Positions 1 through 8,900 of a DNA stretch of 40,598 nucleotides are shown one piece after another (within the stretch, counting starts at the first letter, position 1; each line of letters begins with the position of its first letter). The position numbers and the translations under genes are program-made. The stretch spans positions 1-40,598 of the forward strand of contig JBJEJI010000064.1 in assembly GCA_051877895.1 (NCBI GenBank). The letters run 5' to 3'. Source of the stretch: UBA3775 sp051877895 (GTDB lineage: Bacteria; Bacillota; Clostridia; Lachnospirales; Lachnospiraceae). The notes beneath the pieces are model-generated. The model was not told where the DNA came from and ran no database searches. It was given only the letters and a program-made list of their open reading frames with translations.

Positions 1-39
1 AGCGTTTGCGAGTTTGACTATATGTTAAGAATCACAGCC

Positions 40-68
40 TTGACCATCAATTTGGTATTGGTTATAAT
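40..68 (+). promoter_or_regulatory. sigma-A promoter for plsY
   Basis: TTGACC at 40-45 and TATAAT at 63-68 are separated by exactly 17 bp. The predicted start site lies about 30 bp before the plsY start codon. No other promoter is seen before the glycosyltransferase gene, so both genes are probably read from here. Confidence 0.7.
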
Positions 69-104
69 GTAACTGTGTTGACATTGTTTAAGGATGGGTT
101 TTAC

Positions 105-737
105 ATGAGAAAAACAATAACGTATATTCTATTGGGGTATTTATCCGGCAGTGTTTTATATGCCGTGATATTTACCCGTTTGTTTAAAAAAGAGGATGCA
201 ATTTCGAAAAGCAAAGATCAGAATCCCGGAACCGCTAATGCATTTATGTATGGTGGCTTTGGCTGTGGTATGCTTACCTTGATTTGCGAACTGCTAAAGG
301 GATTTATACCTGTATATTTTTACATGAATTATGTCTTCATGCACTATAATCCGGTTCAGGCTCCGTCTGCTTTTACGAATGCACTGGTGATTGCAGCTCC
401 GGTAATCGGACATGCTTTTCCGGTGTTTCATAAATTTCATGGAGGAAAGGCAGTGGCGGTAACATTTGGATGTCTGCTTGGATTATTTCCTATATGGTAT
501 CCGGCCGTGTTTCTGGCTTTTTTCTTTATATTGTTTTCACTGGTACTCAGAGTATCTCCTCATTTTTATCGTACCATAGCAGCTTATGTCTGTACCTTAG
601 TTAGTCTTGCTTTAATTTGGGATAACATTGGTATCTGGATTGGGTTTTTATTTATAACAGTTGTAGTGTGTATCAGATTTCATTTGAGCAGTGAAGCCAG
701 GGAAGGCGTTAAGGTAAGATTGTTATGGATGCGTTAA
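105..737 (+). CDS. plsY: Acyl-phosphate glycerol-3-phosphate acyltransferase, PlsY
   Basis: This is a 210-residue polytopic membrane protein close to the usual PlsY length of about 200. PlsY makes lysophosphatidic acid from acyl-phosphate and glycerol 3-phosphate, the first membrane step of phospholipid synthesis. Family landmarks are visible: an N-terminal membrane segment with GYLSGS, the NPGTANA glycine-rich loop around residue 40, and GHAFPVFHKFHGGKAVAVTFG around residues 104-124, which matches the PlsY substrate loop. About five membrane segments are apparent. The ATG at 105 was chosen because AAGGATGGG lies just upstream; a GTG at 75 in frame lacks a site. The NPGTANA loop departs from the commoner GSGNxGxTN form, so this may be a divergent PlsY paralogue. 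It overlaps the downstream glycosyltransferase by 13 bp, which suggests translational coupling and a shared job in membrane lipid synthesis. Confidence 0.85.
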   Translation: MRKTITYILLGYLSGSVLYAVIFTRLFKKEDAISKSKDQNPGTANAFMYGGFGCGMLTLICELLKGFIPVYFYMNYVFMHYNPVQAPSAFTNALVIAAPVIGHAFPVFHKFHGGKAVAVTFGCLLGLFPIWYPAVFLAFFFILFSLVLRVSPHFYRTIAAYVCTLVSLALIWDNIGIWIGFLFITVVVCIRFHLSSEAREGVKVRLLWMR

Positions 738-1843
738 TATTATCCTGCGGAACGGGAGGAGGACACAATGCTGCCGGTATGGCAGTAAGAGATGAAATGA
801 TACGCCGTGGACATAATGCGGTAATGATGAATCCCTATTCCCTGTCCGGCGAAAAGGTGGTAAGAAGAATAGACAATACCTATATTTCTCTTGCACAAAA
901 AGCACCTGCAGTTTTTGGTGCAGTATATGCAGCGGGAGAGGCTTACAGGAGGCTTCCTTTTAGGTCACCTGTTTATTTTATTAACGGAAAAATGACAGAC
1001 CATATGCAGAAATTTCTGGATGAAAACCATTTCGATGTAATTCTTATGCCACATCTTTTTCCCGCAGAAATTCTGACCAATATGAAAGCTCACGGAATCA
1101 GTATTCCAAAGACAATGTTTATTGCCACGGATTATGCCTGCATTCCTTTTACAGAAGAAAGTAACTGTGATGCCTATGTTATTCCGGGAGAAGAATTTAG
1201 ACGGGAATTTGAAACAAGGGGCATTCCGGCAGAAAAAATTTACCCCTTTGGAATTCCGGTTCATTATACCTTCTCTGAACCTGTTTCATATGAGGAGGCA
1301 AAAAAGACATTGGGACTGGATAGTAAAAAAAGATATATTCTGGTATCCGGTGGCAGTATAGGAGCCGGTAAAATAGAAAAAACCCTTGATTTTCTCATTG
1401 AATGTTTTGAAAATGACGGGGCTGTTCAGATTATTGTAATTTGTGGAAGCAATCGAAAGCTTTATGAACGGTTAAATATGCTTTATGCCGGGAAAATGAT
1501 TATTATCGGTCATACAGATCAGATGGCCTGTTTCCTGCGAGCAAGTGATTTATATTTTACAAAACCGGGAGGACTTTCTTCTACGGAAGCAGCGGTTGTG
1601 GGGATTCCTACACTACTTTTGCCGGGCATACCCGGGTGTGAAACCCATAACAGCCACTATTTTACGGAAAAAGGAATGAGCCGTGAAATTGATTTTTCAA
1701 AAGAGAACAAAGAGTCTGTTATTGAATTAATGAGCAATAATTCGGTACGATGCGAAATGGTTAGGCAACAGCAGGCAATAATACATCGTGATGCTGCTGC
1801 AAAGATTTGCAAACTGGCAGAGTCAATGGTTTATCATACATAA
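725..1843 (+). CDS. Diacylglycerol glycosyltransferase (MGDG synthase/UgtP type)
   Basis: This 372-residue protein has the two-domain GT-B layout of the MGDG synthase/MurG group (GT28). The N-terminus has the SCGTGGGHNAAG loop typical of MGDG synthases and UgtP. The middle has VSGGSIGAGK, and the C-terminal nucleotide-sugar domain has YFTKPGGLSSTEAAVVGIP. Family knowledge says such enzymes add glucose or galactose to diacylglycerol, making membrane glycolipids and lipoteichoic acid anchors. No membrane segment is evident; association with the inner membrane face is expected. It starts inside the end of plsY, and pairing with an acyltransferase supports a lipid substrate. The sugar donor cannot be told from sequence alone. 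Confidence 0.82.
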   Translation: MDALILSCGTGGGHNAAGMAVRDEMIRRGHNAVMMNPYSLSGEKVVRRIDNTYISLAQKAPAVFGAVYAAGEAYRRLPFRSPVYFINGKMTDHMQKFLDENHFDVILMPHLFPAEILTNMKAHGISIPKTMFIATDYACIPFTEESNCDAYVIPGEEFRREFETRGIPAEKIYPFGIPVHYTFSEPVSYEEAKKTLGLDSKKRYILVSGGSIGAGKIEKTLDFLIECFENDGAVQIIVICGSNRKLYERLNMLYAGKMIIIGHTDQMACFLRASDLYFTKPGGLSSTEAAVVGIPTLLLPGIPGCETHNSHYFTEKGMSREIDFSKENKESVIELMSNNSVRCEMVRQQQAIIHRDAAAKICKLAESMVYHT

Positions 1844-2179
1844 AATCTTTTTATTTTAAATAGATTTTACAACATGTTTGCAAAGATAGGTACTATTTGT
1901 CACGTTTTTGTAACGGATTTTTTGATAGTATATAAAAACTAAAGATAACCACTGCCTTTAGCCTTTAGGCGGTGGTATTGGCTCTTACGCAGTGCAGGGT
2001 GCAAACCCGGAACTGCATAGTGTATGAAGTGCCGTTTTAAGCGTCGCAAAGAGCGGAGCATTTGCGAAATTGACATATTTTTTAAAAATATATTATTTTA
2101 TTACATTTTTTATTGGACAGATATGGGTTGAAGGGTTATACTTACTAACGGGAAAAGTATTTTTGGAGGTAAAACACAA
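1844..2179 (+). promoter_or_regulatory. Intergenic leader upstream of the sipW operon
   Basis: This 336-bp gap has no plausible gene. It contains a perfect 9-bp hairpin (CCACTGCCT at 1949-1957 with AGGCGGTGG at 1967-1975) and a second hairpin at 1989-2016 whose tip is GGGT-GCAA-ACCC closed by GCAGT/ACTGC. Around the second hairpin GGCTCTT (1980-1986) could pair with AAGTGCC. Next comes the dispersed hairpin repeat at 2044-2067. TTGACA at 2070-2075 has a TATTAT at 2091-2096 but with only 15 bp between, so it is a weak promoter candidate. I could not match the folded segment to a riboswitch class I know. Confidence 0.45.
2046..2065 (+). repeat. Dispersed 20-nt hairpin repeat, copy A
   Basis: The 20 bp at 2046-2065 match 11562-11581 at 19 of 20 positions. 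The copy forms a stem of TCGCAAA (2044-2050) and TTTGCGA (2061-2067) around a ten-base loop GAGCGGAGCA. Its right half, AGCATTTGCGAAATTGAC, also resembles bases 1-18 and, on the minus strand, 16991-17007. Confidence 0.6.
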
Positions 2180-2968
2180 ATGCAGAAAAATAAAAAATCG
2201 GGAGTTGTAATTTCGATTTTGGGTATTCTGGTGTGTTGTATATTTGGCATTCTGTTGCTTTTCAACCTGATTATCATTGTTAAAGGTGTAATTAATCCGG
2301 AAACTCCCCCTTCTGTTTTTGGTATAACTCCTTTGGTAGTACAATCAGGTTCCATGAGTGGAAATGCTGATGATCACATTGAAGTGGGCGATTTAATTTT
2401 AGTCAGAAAAACTGATACATCTTCTTTGAGGGAAGGCGATGTCATTTCTTTTATGGAAGAGAAAACAGTTATTACCCATCGAATTACCAAAATTTCAAAA
2501 GATGAAAACGGAGCACTTCTTTTTACTACAAAGGGTGACGCAAATAATGTTGAGGATGCCAATCCGGTTCCCGAAAAAAATGTTTTGGGAAAATTTAACA
2601 CAAGACTGCCGGGGTTTGGTGATTTTGCAATGTTTTTGCAGAGTGCGCCGGGCATGCTTTTATTCATCGGAGTTCCTTTGTGCCTGCTGATTGTTCTGGA
2701 TTTGATTTTTAAACGAAAAGCATCGAAAGAAGAGAGTGAAAAAACTACTGAACTGGAACAGGAAGTTGAGCGTTTGAGAGCACTTGCCGCAGAAGCAGAA
2801 AAAAAGACCCGGGCAGCAGAGGAAAAAACCGGAGCAGATGAAAAGTCTGAAGCAGAAGATGAAAAATCCGAAGAAGATGACGCAAAGCCTGAAGCAGAGG
2901 ATGAAAAATCCGTAGCAGAGGATGAAAAGTCTGAAGCAGATAAGGAAACAGTTGCTGAGGAAAAATGA
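2180..2968 (+). CDS. sipW: SipW-type signal peptidase I with acidic repeat tail
   Basis: This 262-residue membrane protein belongs to signal peptidase family S26B (the ER/SipW type), which uses a Ser-His pair instead of Ser-Lys. The serine is in QSGSMSG (Ser58) after an N-terminal membrane segment at about residues 9-35. The histidine is in VITHRI (His100). A second membrane segment lies at about residues 155-175. SipW enzymes cleave the signal peptides of TasA/camelysin-like proteins at the outer membrane face, and such proteins are encoded directly downstream. The last 80 or so residues are a coiled-coil-like, very acidic tail built from repeats of the EDEKSEA type, placed in the cytoplasm by the predicted topology. 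That tail is not usual for SipW. The start has a good GGAGG site at 2166-2170. Confidence 0.85.
   Translation: MQKNKKSGVVISILGILVCCIFGILLLFNLIIIVKGVINPETPPSVFGITPLVVQSGSMSGNADDHIEVGDLILVRKTDTSSLREGDVISFMEEKTVITHRITKISKDENGALLFTTKGDANNVEDANPVPEKNVLGKFNTRLPGFGDFAMFLQSAPGMLLFIGVPLCLLIVLDLIFKRKASKEESEKTTELEQEVERLRALAAEAEKKTRAAEEKTGADEKSEAEDEKSEEDDAKPEAEDEKSVAEDEKSEADKETVAEEK
2836..2945 (+). repeat. In-frame acidic repeats at the end of sipW
   Basis: The DNA repeats units of roughly 24-30 bp around GAAGATGAAAAATC and its variants. They encode four to five copies of an E-D-E-K-S-x-A type unit. Such a tract is likely to vary in copy number between strains. Confidence 0.6.
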
Positions 2969-2987
2969 TTATATTCTGTAGAACCGA

Positions 2988-3017
2988 TTGCCACAAACCG
3001 GTATGCAGTTATATATA
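2988..3017 (+). promoter_or_regulatory. Possible internal promoter before the first TasA-like gene
   Basis: TTGCCA at 2988-2993 is followed after 18 bp by TATATA at 3012-3017. A short hairpin, GCCGTA-CTA-TACGGC, sits in the leader at 3039-3053. Together with the terminator at 3824 it would give the fibre gene its own short transcript. The match to consensus is only moderate. Confidence 0.3.
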
Positions 3018-3080
3018 AAGTTTTACAAAACGATACAAGCCGTACTATACGGCATAGACTCTAATGAGGAGGATGAAATT

Positions 3081-3788
3081 ATGACAAAGAAAAAATCAAC
3101 TTTAATTAAAGTTGCAACTCTTTTAATGGTTCTCGCACTTGGAACCACATGCTTTACAAGCGGAACACTTGCCAAGTATGTAACCAGCAATAACGGTGGA
3201 GACAGCGCAAGAGTAGCAAAGTTTGGCGTTACTGTAACAGCAAATGGTGAAACTTTTGCAGAAGAATATGATACTCATGATCAATCAGTTGCTGCAACAA
3301 TAGCACAATCAGTTGTTTCTTCTACTGATGAAAACGGTAATCAAGATAAAGTTGTTGCACCGGGTACATCAGGAGACATGGCCAGTATGACACTTACCGG
3401 AACTCCTGAGGTTGCAGTAAGAGTAAGCTATGATGCAACTTTGGAGCTTACAGGATGGACTACTGATGGAACAGACGAGTACTGCCCGATTGAAATTGAA
3501 GTAAATAGTACAGTTTATAAAATTGGCGGAAATGATACTGAAGGAAATACTATTACAACGGTGGATGAACTTGAAACTGCTGTAAAGACAGCAATTGAAA
3601 ATTACAGTCAGGACTATGAAGCAAATACAGATTTATCAACTGTTTCCGTTTCAGTTTCCTGGGCATGGCCTTTTAGCACCGGCGATGAAAACGATGTAAA
3701 AGATACAGCGCTTGGTAATCGTGCAGCAGCAGGTAACGCAGCTACAATTAAGTTAACAGTTAAAACTACTGTAACTCAGATTGACTAA
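3081..3788 (+). CDS. TasA/camelysin-like surface protein with SipW-type signal peptide
   Basis: This 235-residue exported protein starts at 3081, with AGGAGGA at 3066-3072; an upstream in-frame start lacks a site. After a basic end and a hydrophobic segment (about residues 8-28) comes TLAKYVTSNNGGDSARVA, the SipW-dependent export signature found on TasA/camelysin-like proteins in Clostridia. The rest is low in cysteine, rich in Thr, Ala and Val, and predicted as beta strands, with WAWPF near residue 200 and KTTVTQI at the end. By analogy with Bacillus TasA it may assemble into a surface fibre and be cleaved by the adjacent peptidase. It is followed directly by a strong terminator, so it is probably the most abundantly made product of this operon. 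No sortase or membrane anchor is seen. Confidence 0.78.
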   Translation: MTKKKSTLIKVATLLMVLALGTTCFTSGTLAKYVTSNNGGDSARVAKFGVTVTANGETFAEEYDTHDQSVAATIAQSVVSSTDENGNQDKVVAPGTSGDMASMTLTGTPEVAVRVSYDATLELTGWTTDGTDEYCPIEIEVNSTVYKIGGNDTEGNTITTVDELETAVKTAIENYSQDYEANTDLSTVSVSVSWAWPFSTGDENDVKDTALGNRAAAGNAATIKLTVKTTVTQID

Positions 3789-3823
3789 TTTCTTTGATTA
3801 ATGGATTTAAAAGATAAATAATT

Positions 3824-3876
3824 ACCGGAACAGGGTTTTCATCATGTGGCTGATGGAAATCCTGTTCCCGGTTTTT
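3824..3876 (+). terminator. Intrinsic terminator/attenuator after the first TasA-like gene
   Basis: ACCGG at 3824-3828 begins a stem of about 21 bp with one bulge that closes with CCGGT at 3868-3872, loop TGTGGC, followed by TTTTT. It sits between two genes of the same cluster, so it would sharply reduce, but need not abolish, transcription of the downstream genes. Confidence 0.8.
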
Positions 3877-3946
3877 GTGAGATTCTGATTAAAATCGGAG
3901 TCTGACAAAAACTGACACCTGATAAATGTGAAAGGAGAAGGTCGGT

Positions 3947-4717
3947 ATGCTTGGTAAAACTAAACAATACATTTTCCCTGCAGTATTGATTCTTTTCATA
4001 ATTGAAGTGCTCATGCTGCCTCTGGTGCTGGGCATGACCTTTGCTTCTAAAAGTAAGAGCCCGGAGCATATTCTTACTTTCGAAGATTTTAGTCTTAAAT
4101 GGGACAAAAATACAGAGGTTGACCAACAAGGTGTTGCCAGCCTTTCTCTGTTTGATACAATATATAATAATGCAGAGTCAGAGGATGGCACAGACATTCT
4201 GGCACCGGGAACAACAGGTGACAGTACCATAAGACTCAGCAATGCTTCTGATACCATAATCAGTTATACCGCTGTGGCATATTATAAAAAATCTGCGGAT
4301 GAGCTTCCTGTATCAGTGGATTTTACCGGAGATAATCTTACAGATACTACTGAGTATACTCTTCCGGAGAATGCCAAAGGAGCAAACGTAATTCGTGCCG
4401 TTAAAGGCAATGTTGCTGCCGGTTCTTTTCAGAGCTTTAATATAGACTGGTCCTGGTTGTATGATGAGAGTTCGGAACAGGATTTTGCAGATACTGTGCT
4501 TGGCGACAAGGCTGCTGATAATAAGGCTGATGACATTTCTGTTGGAATATATGTGGTAGTAGAGGCATCCGGCAACACAATTGTTCCTACTCCTGAAACC
4601 GGAGATTCTTTTATGGCAGGCTATTTTGTTTTGTTGTGCTTAAGTGGTGCAATTTTGATTGTGCTTCTTTTTATGCGCAGGAAGGAAACAGATAAAGATG
4701 AAGAAGGTAATAAATAG
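3947..4717 (+). CDS. TasA-like surface protein with LPXTG-like C-terminal anchor
   Basis: This 256-residue protein has an N-terminal signal or anchor segment (about residues 8-33), a beta-rich extracellular part and a C-terminal sorting region. That region consists of TPETGD, a hydrophobic stretch of about 20 residues and a basic RRKETDK tail. TPETG resembles the LPXTG motif read by class A or B sortases, so the protein may be linked to the cell wall or serve as the base of a fibre. The motif APGTTGDSTIRLSN echoes APGTSGDMASMTLTG in the upstream TasA-like protein, showing they are related. AAAGGAGAAGG lies before the ATG. No sortase gene is in the window, so an unlinked enzyme would be needed. 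Membrane retention without sortase processing is the alternative. Confidence 0.7.
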   Translation: MLGKTKQYIFPAVLILFIIEVLMLPLVLGMTFASKSKSPEHILTFEDFSLKWDKNTEVDQQGVASLSLFDTIYNNAESEDGTDILAPGTTGDSTIRLSNASDTIISYTAVAYYKKSADELPVSVDFTGDNLTDTTEYTLPENAKGANVIRAVKGNVAAGSFQSFNIDWSWLYDESSEQDFADTVLGDKAADNKADDISVGIYVVVEASGNTIVPTPETGDSFMAGYFVLLCLSGAILIVLLFMRRKETDKDEEGNK

Positions 4718-5240
4718 AATTGTCTGCGTACTTGGAAATCTGTTTACAATTCTGCTTGTTGCAGTTTTATGTGTGAATGTTTATTTGGGAGTGGCAAGGG
4801 TTGTCTTTAATAACCCCTGCCCTTCCATATTTGGTTTTTCATGGGCTGTTGTAGTTTCCGGCAGCATGTCGGGAAGTATAGAAGTAAATGATGTAGTAAT
4901 CATACACAGACAGGATGATTACAGGGCTGAGGATGTCATTACATTTCAAAGTGGCAGTTCTCTGGTTACACATCGGATTTCAGAGGTTACTGACAGTGGA
5001 TATGTTACAAAAGGAGATGCCAATAACAGTGAAGATCCTGAACCTGCAGAACCGGAAAGTGTTGTAGGCAAAGTGGTTTTTATTATACCGAAAATCGGAG
5101 CTCTGATACAATTTTTTACTTCCCCTGCAGGCATGGCCGTACTGTTTGTAATAGCCGTACTTTTACTTCTTATGCCGTTTCCGGAGAAAAAGAATAAGCA
5201 TCCGGATGAGGTGATGGGGGGTGTTACTGATGAAAAATAA
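4698..5240 (+). CDS. Second SipW-type signal peptidase I
   Basis: This 180-residue protein is a second S26B signal peptidase. Its serine is in VSGSMSGSIEV (Ser56) and its histidine in LVTHRIS (His92); GDANNSEDPEPAE matches the GDANNVEDANPVPE segment of the first copy. Two membrane segments flank the catalytic part (about residues 7-33 and 140-162). It lacks the acidic tail of the first copy. The ATG at 4698 overlaps the end of the upstream gene by 20 bp, and its own stop overlaps the start of the next gene, so translation is tightly coupled. Two different SipW enzymes in one operon suggest distinct substrates, perhaps the upstream and downstream TasA-like proteins respectively; this is inference. 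Confidence 0.85.
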   Translation: MKKVINRIVCVLGNLFTILLVAVLCVNVYLGVARVVFNNPCPSIFGFSWAVVVSGSMSGSIEVNDVVIIHRQDDYRAEDVITFQSGSSLVTHRISEVTDSGYVTKGDANNSEDPEPAEPESVVGKVVFIIPKIGALIQFFTSPAGMAVLFVIAVLLLLMPFPEKKNKHPDEVMGGVTDEK

Positions 5241-5877
5241 GCGGCATGCCGTAACAGAAGAGAAAAATAAGAACAGACTGCCTGTCAGGGCTTATCTGAT
5301 ATATTTGTCTGTTTTTCTGTTTCTGTTAACAGGTGTTACTTTTTCAAAGTATGTTGCGTCTTCAAACGGAACAGACTCTGCCAGGGTGGCATCTATTGAA
5401 GACATTACGGTTACGGAAACAGGAAGCTTTATAGAAGATACAAAGTTGTTGCTTCAGCCCGGTGTGGATTTAGAGAAGAAGGCTGTTGTAAACTTTGGCG
5501 GAAGTGAAGTGGCAACTTATGTTTTTATTGAGGTCAGCGCCCCGGGGTGGACGAAGAAGGATAATCATACCGCCTTTTCTGCCGGAAATGGTGCGGTCAG
5601 CTGGGTAATAGATGACTTTTGGACTTATCTGTTGTCGGAGAATGACAGGGATGTGTACTTTGCCATTGTGGAGCCAAACCGGAAACTGGTGAATGAAGAT
5701 ATTATTCAGGATGGGATAATTACCGTCAGTTCCCGGTTAAAAAATTCTGAACTTAGTTATCTGAACGGACTTTCATTGGAGTTTTGTGCATGGGCGGTTC
5801 AATATGATGGCTTCGGGAACTTTGACACGGAGGCAGAGCATGCACAGGCAGCATGGGATGCGGTAAATCATAATTAA
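5230..5877 (+). CDS. TasA/camelysin-like protein with SipW-type signal peptide
   Basis: This 215-residue protein has a long basic N-region, a hydrophobic segment (about residues 20-36) and then TFSKYVASSNGTDSARVA. That signature is nearly the same as the one in the protein encoded at 3081, which marks both as SipW substrates. The body contains Trp- and Tyr-rich beta segments and no C-terminal anchor. ATG at 5230 follows a GGGGGG tract and overlaps the upstream stop codon by 11 bp. It was probably meant to be processed by the peptidase encoded just before it. Its role is unknown; a minor fibre subunit or a fibre-adhesin connector fits the context. Confidence 0.75.
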   Translation: MKNKRHAVTEEKNKNRLPVRAYLIYLSVFLFLLTGVTFSKYVASSNGTDSARVASIEDITVTETGSFIEDTKLLLQPGVDLEKKAVVNFGGSEVATYVFIEVSAPGWTKKDNHTAFSAGNGAVSWVIDDFWTYLLSENDRDVYFAIVEPNRKLVNEDIIQDGIITVSSRLKNSELSYLNGLSLEFCAWAVQYDGFGNFDTEAEHAQAAWDAVNHN

Positions 5878-5921
5878 GCTTAAAATATATCTTGAAAGCA
5901 AAAGGAGGAGAATAATATATT

Positions 5922-8900
5922 ATGAAAAATAAAATATGGTTCCTGCTGTTGTGTGTATCTGTATGCTTTCTTGTTATATTTAAAAATCCAATTATAAAAT
6001 CTGTAGAAGCTTTGGGCTCTGCGGCTGAAAGTGAAATCTCACTTCTTGATGACAGCGAATACGTTACTATTACGGTCCGGTATCTGGACGGAATCTCTAA
6101 AGACCAGATTTTTTCACCTTACACTGCAACTATCGAAAGAGGCACTGATTTTACCGCACAGAATGTAATCAGTCCTACTTTTCTGGGCTATGCACCATAT
6201 TACAATGCAACTGATGCCTCATGTGAGGACCCTGAGCAGGCCTTGGATTCGGCTTCGGTTCTTAAACTGGCTTATTCATCTGTAAATCAGAATCAGGTTG
6301 TGAATGTATATTATAAGGCAAGTGATGTTCCTTATGCTTCCCGGTATTATTTTCAAAATATATATGATGACCAGTATACGGAAAATGAAACTTTATATAA
6401 GAATGGTACGGCAAAAACAGGAACAATTATTGCTGATGAGGTGCTGACAGAGGGAATTGAGGCAGTAGGTTTTACAAAGCTTTACCATTATCCGGAGTCA
6501 GTTGCGGCAGATGGCAGTACGGTGTTTGAATGCTATTATGACAGAAATTATTATCTGATTAAATTCGATATGAATGGAGGTTATGGTGTTGAGCCTATTT
6601 ATGCCCGCTATGAAACACCTTTTGCAGTGAATGACCCAATTAAACACGGATATGTGTTTCTGGGCTGGGATAAGCTGGATGAAAACGGAAACGGGGATGG
6701 AGTTGCAGACATACTTCCTTCCACGATTCCTGCGGAAAATCAGAATTACAGAGCTTTGTGGGAAACAAAGGAAACTACATATACAGTAGTTTACTGGAAG
6801 GAAAATCCTGATGATAACGGCTATAGCTATTGGGGAAAGGAGACACTTACTGCGAATTCTTCAGAGCAGGTAATTGGTTCAGAAATTACTGAAGATGATG
6901 CTTCACGGATCGGGTTGTCGGATTTTCGCTTCTTTTCCTATAATCAAAGTAAAACGGAAGCCGAAGGAGAAAAGACTGTTAACGGAGACGGTTCAACTGT
7001 TGTAAATGTATACTATGACAGAAATATTTATACATTGAAGTTTTATTATGCAAAACAGGATTCCGACAGTCAGTATTGGATTGTAGGCGGAAGCAGCTAT
7101 GGTTTTTCCGGCGTTAATAAGTCAAATAAAGATAAAGCGTCCGGAAGTGATGTGGATGGTACTGCTGTTTATGAAATGATTGAAAAAGTTCCTTCCACGC
7201 AATGGGGAAGTGTTACGGACTTACCGCAATTGAATGATGCAGGCAGCAGCAGACCATATTCCATTGGAAGCGAATCTTACAACGGCATTACTTATTATTA
7301 TTTCTCTTTCCGGGCAAAGTATGGTTCTGATATTAGTGAGTTGTGGCCGATTGGTATATTCGATCCAATAAAAACAAGCACTAATTACAACTACGGGGAT
7401 TATGCCTACTTCAGTGCATGGACCGTTGAACATCATACCTATTATAGTTCACAAAACTCCAACAAAACCCTGAAAGGAAATTATCTGCGGCTGGACTATC
7501 AGATATTATATGATTACAGAAAATATGAAGATTCTGACACAGTGTGTTTTCTTGCCTTCTGGGAGAATGGAGCTAAAGTTAATTGGAACAAACCGAACCA
7601 ATGGATCTACAATATCTTTCTTCCGCTTCAGGATGGTGAAGAGGAGATTGCCGATGAAATATATAAGACCTACAACGAAATAAGATATAAGCTGTTTGCA
7701 ACATACGACACCTGTGATGATAATACAGCTGCCAAGCCTGACACCCAGACTGCTTCTGCAGTGGAAGGTTTTACTTATAAGGCCAGAGCAGTTACAACCA
7801 ATGAACCAATCAATCAGTATCGGAATTCCTACACCATAGATTTTTACTATGACAGGAATACATACACCTTAACCTTTAAAAACTATGGTTCGGATGCAGA
7901 TGAATGGGTGATTTCCGGTGTGCCTTATGAAACCTCTCTTTCTCAATATAAGGATTATGTGCCGGACTATCCGTCAACCCTTGAAGAAAATGCTTATGAA
8001 TTCATGGGATGGTATACATCTCCCGGCTGTTATGAAGGAACAGAAGTCGATTGGGATACTTTGACAATGCCTGCGGGAGATATTATGCTTTATGCAAAGT
8101 GGACCCCGGTTAATCATAATGTATGCTTTTTTAAAACCTATGATGCTATGCTGGAATATGAAAACAGTGATGACAAAGAGGCAACCCTGCAGAAATTGGA
8201 AGAGAGCGGTCTTTTTCTGGAGAAAAGAGAAGTTCCTCATGGAAATCTTGTGGGTTCAATCGAAAATCCTCCGGCATTGGCAGAAGAAAATTTGGAATAT
8301 GACTTTGCCGGATGGTTCTATATGGAAAACGGTGAAAAAAAAGCATATACGCCTTTGGATATGCCTGTAAATGATGACATGAATGTTTTTGCGGACTGGG
8401 GATCCTATTCTCCGCAGCCGTATACCATTCATTATGTTTTGAAAAATGCGGAAACAGACAGTGAAAAGAAAAATCTGCTGAATGAACAGGCAGGGGGAAG
8501 TCCTCAGGTAAATGTTCGTTATACAATTATTGATTCTGATGGAGAAAGTTCTTATGTGTATTGGAACGATGAATATCATCTATGCATAGCAAATGACACA
8601 ACCGGCTATGGATATCAGGGGTCCACACGAACCTTTACACCTAAGGCCGGCAGTCCGTATAATCAGCTTTATAATGATTATAACAGTGGGTATTTTCCTA
8701 CGCTTTCCAGTCATTCCATAACAATGCGGTATGAGGAAGACAAGACTAATCCGGTAAATAATGTATTTACCTTTACCTATGTTAATGCCGATAGCATTGC
8801 ATATAAGGTGAAGTATGTTGATAAAAATACTGGGAAAGAACTTTTGACTTCAGAGACGAAATACACTTCTGATGCAGTGATAACGGAACGATTTCAGGCC

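Noticed and set aside
1940..2040. c-di-GMP riboswitch
   Set aside because: The GCAAAC is present but the other conserved bases and the two-stem docking of class I and the kink-turn of class II are missing.
2374..2994. Long minus-strand frame opposite sipW
   Set aside because: It is a serine-rich mirror of the acidic repeat region with no ribosome-binding site and no recognisable domain.
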